64,000 bases of DNA from assembly GCA_017551095.1 (NCBI GenBank), contig JAFZMQ010000022.1, positions 33,297-97,296 on the forward strand, in the 5' to 3' direction. The position numbers and the translations under genes were made by a program. The DNA comes from Clostridia bacterium (lineage in GTDB: Bacteria; Bacillota; Clostridia; UBA1381). This document shows positions 61,867 through 64,000 of the stretch, one piece after another; within the stretch, counting starts at the first letter, position 1, and each line of letters opens with the position of its first letter. The notes below the pieces were generated by a model, which saw only the letters and a list, made by a program, of their open reading frames with translations, made no database searches and was not told the DNA's origin.

Positions 61867-61966
61867 TCCGTAGACAGTAGGCATAAAGGTAAGTCCTACC
61901 GAGGGTGTTAATTAGTTTATTTGACTAAACGGCTCTTTTCGTCTACGAAAAAGAGCCTTTCTTTTT
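61867..61966 (+). promoter_or_regulatory. L10 leader with transcription attenuator
   Basis: The 5' UTR of rplJ has the L10-leader design: CCGTAGACAGTAGG ... GTCCTACCGAGG, with CGTCTACG pairing back to CGTAGAC at the base. It is followed by GGCTCTTTT...AAAGAGCC and a T-rich run (61931-61966), an intrinsic terminator. L10(L12)4 binding would favour termination and adjust the supply of stalk proteins. Confidence 0.85.
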
Positions 61967-61999
61967 GGAAAGGCATAAAATCTTACAGGAGGTGACATT

Positions 62000-62707
62000 A
62001 TGCCGAACGAGAAAGTTTTGGAGACAAAAAAAGCTCAGGTTGCAGGGATTGTAGAAGCTTTGAAAGCTGCAACAACAGGTGTCCTGATGGACTATCGCGG
62101 ACTTACTGTTGAAGAAGATACAAAGCTCCGTAACGACCTAAGAGCAGCAGGAGTTAAGTATTTTGTTGTTAAAAACACATTACTTCGTTTAGCAGCAAAC
62201 CAGGTTGGTCTTGAAGAGCTTGACAGCATACTTCACGGACCGACGGCATTGGCAGTTTCAGAGGACCCGGTAGCTCCGGCTAAAATCCTTTTTGAATTTG
62301 CCAAGAACAACGACAAGGTTGAAATCAAGTCGGGCTTTATGGACGGAAAAGTTCTGTCCGAAGATGAGCTCATGCGTCTTGCAAAGACTCCGTCAAAGGA
62401 TACTCTTATTGCAAAGATTATGGGAAGCCTCAATGCTCCTGTTTCAAACCTTGCAAGATTGCTTAGCACAATTGCAGAAGGCGGCGTAGAAATCGCAGAC
62501 CTTATTGCAAAGAAGAATGGCGAAGCAACAGAAGAAGTTAAAGAGGAAAAGGCTCCCGAGGTAGCAGAAGCTCCCACAGAAGAAGCAAAAGCCCCCGAAG
62601 CAGCAGAGGCTGTTGCAGAGGAAAAAGCTCCCGAAGTAGCTGAAACCGCAGAACAAGCAGAGGAAGAAAAACCTTCCGAAGAAGAAAAACCTGCTGATGC
62701 AGAGTAA
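62000..62707 (+). CDS. rplJ: 50S ribosomal protein L10 with an acidic C-terminal extension
   Basis: 235 residues, of which the first ~170 are a normal L10: AQVAGIVEALKAATTGVLMD, YRGLTVEEDTKLRNDLRAAG, VKYFVVKNTLLRLAAN, HGPTALAVSEDPVAPAKIL. The remaining ~60 residues are an Ala/Glu/Pro/Lys repeat (EKAPEVAEAPTEEAKAPEAA and on), absent from typical L10. The repeat could add a flexible acidic tail beside the L12 stalk. It starts after AGGAGGTGACATT. Confidence 0.95.
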   Translation: MPNEKVLETKKAQVAGIVEALKAATTGVLMDYRGLTVEEDTKLRNDLRAAGVKYFVVKNTLLRLAANQVGLEELDSILHGPTALAVSEDPVAPAKILFEFAKNNDKVEIKSGFMDGKVLSEDELMRLAKTPSKDTLIAKIMGSLNAPVSNLARLLSTIAEGGVEIADLIAKKNGEATEEVKEEKAPEVAEAPTEEAKAPEAAEAVAEEKAPEVAETAEQAEEEKPSEEEKPADAE

Positions 62708-62738
62708 TTAAAACTAATTATTTAGGAGGAAATTTAAA

Positions 62739-63110
62739 ATGGCAGACATTCAGAAAATTTTAGATGAAATTAAAGAATTAAAACTATTGGAAGTAGCAGA
62801 GCTTGTAAAGCTTATGGAAGAAGAATTCGGTGTATCCGCAGCAGCTCCTGCTGTTGTAGTAGGCGGTGCAGCAGAAGGCGGTGCAGCAGCAGCTGAACAG
62901 TCCGAATTTGAAGTTATCCTTGCAGAAGCAGGTGCTTCTAAGCTTAATGTTATCAAGGTTGTAAGAGAAATCACAGGTCTTGGTCTTAAAGAAGCAAAAG
63001 CATTGGTTGACGAAGCTCCGAAGTCTTTAAAAGCAGGTGTTGCTAAGGAAGAAGCAGAGTCTATCAAGGCTAAGCTCGAAGAAGCAGGTGCAAAGGTAGA
63101 ACTTAAATAA
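62739..63110 (+). CDS. rplL: 50S ribosomal protein L7/L12
   Basis: 123 residues: N-terminal dimerisation ([20 protein letters not shown]), an Ala/Gly hinge ([15 protein letters not shown]) and the factor-binding C-terminal domain ([40 protein letters not shown]). It is normally followed by rpoB; here the next gene is the DUF177 protein. Confidence 0.97.
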   Translation: MADIQKILDEIKELKLLEVAELVKLMEEEFGVSAAAPAVVVGGAAEGGAAAAEQSEFEVILAEAGASKLNVIKVVREITGLGLKEAKALVDEAPKSLKAGVAKEEAESIKAKLEEAGAKVELK

Positions 63111-63112
63111 TT

Positions 63113-63631
63113 ATGCTTATTGACCTGACGGACATCATTAAAAATGAAAACGGAAAATTAGTAATTTCCGAGGATTTCAGTATGCCCCAGATCAGCTTTA
63201 TGGGTGAAGATTTTGATTTTTCCGAGCCTTTTAAAGCAGAGGGCGTGATACTTAATAATTCAAAGGCTTTGGAACTTGATATGACTGTCACGGGCAAGGC
63301 CTTGGTGCATTGTGCCAGATGCGGAAAGCCCTTAACGACGGAGATAAGTTTTCCTGTCAGGGAAACGCTTATGCGTGAAGATGAGGCAGCACCGGAAGAT
63401 GATGAAATCATCCTCTATTCCGGTAAGGAGATTGAGCTTGACGATGTCATTTTGAGTAACTTTTTGATGAGTGTTCCGGTTAAATATCTTTGCAAAGAGG
63501 ATTGCAAGGGACTTTGTTCGGTCTGCGGAGCGGATCTGAATGAAGGCGATTGCGGTTGCGACAAAGATGTTATCGACCCGCGTTGGGAAAAATTGGCAGA
63601 AATTATGAAAAATATGACCGATACGAAATAG
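63113..63631 (+). CDS. yceD: DUF177 (YceD) protein
   Basis: 172 residues starting 2 bp after the rplL stop. It has DMTVTGKALVHCARCGKPLT in the middle (first CX2C), then VSVPVKYLCKEDCKGLCSVC and GADLNEGDCGC, the cysteine pattern of the family. YceD proteins are linked to rpmF and large-ribosomal-subunit rRNA processing. Its place after rplL, in front of rpmF, points to co-regulation with the ribosomal genes. Confidence 0.93.
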   Translation: MLIDLTDIIKNENGKLVISEDFSMPQISFMGEDFDFSEPFKAEGVILNNSKALELDMTVTGKALVHCARCGKPLTTEISFPVRETLMREDEAAPEDDEIILYSGKEIELDDVILSNFLMSVPVKYLCKEDCKGLCSVCGADLNEGDCGCDKDVIDPRWEKLAEIMKNMTDTK

Positions 63632-63646
63632 GGAGGTGCGATTAAG

Positions 63647-63829
63647 ATGGCAGTACCTAAGGGTAAAGTATCTAAATCAAGAAGAGATAAAAGAAGAGCA
63701 AATTGGAAACTTGAAGTTCCTGGTATGGTAGAATGCCCGCATTGCCACGAATATAAACTTCCTCATATGGTTTGTAAGGCCTGCGGCTATTACGGCGACA
63801 AAGAGGTTGTTAAGGTTTCTGACAAGTAG
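63647..63829 (+). CDS. rpmF: 50S ribosomal protein L32
   Basis: 60 residues: [40 protein letters not shown] (two CX2C zinc pairs) and [11 protein letters not shown]. The ATG follows GGGAGGTGCGATTAAG. It is the last gene before a terminator. Confidence 0.97.
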   Translation: MAVPKGKVSKSRRDKRRANWKLEVPGMVECPHCHEYKLPHMVCKACGYYGDKEVVKVSDK

Positions 63830-63832
63830 ATA

Positions 63833-63862
63833 AAAGCAGAGCTATTAGCTCTGCTTTTTGTT
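63833..63862 (+). terminator. Terminator after rpmF
   Basis: AAAGCAGAGC and GCTCTGCTTT arms around TATTA, ending in T. Confidence 0.85.
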
Positions 63863-63871
63863 GTATAAGAA

Positions 63872-64000
63872 AACCACGCCATAGTGGCGTGGTTCAGTAG
63901 AGGTTATTACCGATGAGTAGTAGACAGAAAAACTCCGATTGTTTATAATTTGGTTGTGACCTGCCAGTTACAATAATTAAAAACAATCGGAGGACATTAA
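63872..64000 (+). mobile_element. Left end of an IS200/IS605-like element (runs off the right edge)
   Basis: After the rpmF terminator comes a perfect hairpin AACCACGCCA-N3-TGGCGTGGTT (63872-63894), like the subterminal stem recognised by IS200-type transposases. Farther on, CTCCGATTGTTT (63933-63944) is complementary to AAACAATCGGAG (63981-63992). The second arm contains the GGAGG ribosome site (63989-63993) of a gene that would start just past 64000. Sequestering this site in a stem is the known way IS200 keeps transposase expression low. The gene itself is outside the window. Confidence 0.6.

Overview
The window is a low-GC, gene-dense chromosomal segment from an anaerobic Clostridia-type Firmicute, most likely an uncultured gut or sediment lineage. 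Support comes from the gene families (addAB, recD2-type helicase, ireB/DUF1292/ruvX, alr-mazF, class III ribonucleotide reductase, feoAAB, VanW and a BspA-like LRR surface protein), from AT-rich intergenic DNA, and from many TTGACA-N17-TATAAT promoters and Rho-independent terminators. No oxygen-dependent enzyme was seen. Almost everything is ordinary chromosomal housekeeping. The mobile or repetitive part is small: a 96-bp exact dispersed repeat present twice, two related structured intergenic elements, and the left end of an IS200/IS605-like element at the right edge.

Layout. 1-7.8 kb: 5' part of a recD2-type helicase (minus strand), then rdgB, a small membrane protein, nnrD, alr and a MazEF-type toxin-antitoxin pair, followed by a structured intergenic element, an HTH regulator, a SLOG-like protein and a CPA2 antiporter. 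7.8-10.6 kb: rpsB-tsf, repeat copy 1 and a WecG/TagA glycosyltransferase. 10.6-15 kb: a topoisomerase IV-like pair in one minus-strand operon with the glycosyltransferase. 15-19.4 kb: a cysteine-cluster protein, a VanW/G5 protein and a frameshifted topB. 19.4-21.5 kb (minus): cpsB-like PHP phosphatase, ireB, a probable 6S RNA, DUF1292 and ruvX. 21.5-24.4 kb: a PqqD-like/S26 peptidase pair, a small conserved-looking peptide, mscL and glycyl-tRNA synthetase. 24.4-30 kb: a DnaA-box-rich gap, birA, and nrdG and nrdD with NrdR-type boxes; NrdD carries a C-terminal thioredoxin-like domain and is followed by a thioredoxin-reductase-like flavoprotein.

30-38.5 kb: an E2/CAT-fold acyltransferase-like protein lacking its catalytic histidine next to an AMP-forming ligase, an amidase, cysK with an Rrf2 regulator, then a DtxR-family regulator divergent from feoA-feoA-feoB and a FeoB-associated Cys-rich peptide, with three palindromic operators between them. 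38.4-44.7 kb: repeat copy 2, pspC, a TIGR04076-type protein, rplM-rpsI, a HAD phosphatase, and nadK-argR-recN-rseC. 44.7-56.8 kb: a second structured intergenic element, a YtrA-like GntR/ABC operon, addBA and murA. 57-64 kb: a secreted LRR protein, then rpmG-secE-nusG-rplK-rplA-rplJ-rplL with L1-type and L10-type leaders. These run into yceD-rpmF rather than rpoBC and end at the IS-like element.

Functional links: nucleotide reduction, iron uptake and cysteine synthesis each sit beside recognisable operator sites or their own regulator. The ribosomal operons carry leader signals expected for autoregulation. The least conventional parts are the NrdD-Trx/flavoprotein module, the His-less acyltransferase plus ligase pair, the PqqD/S26/small-peptide group and the two dispersed intergenic repeat families.
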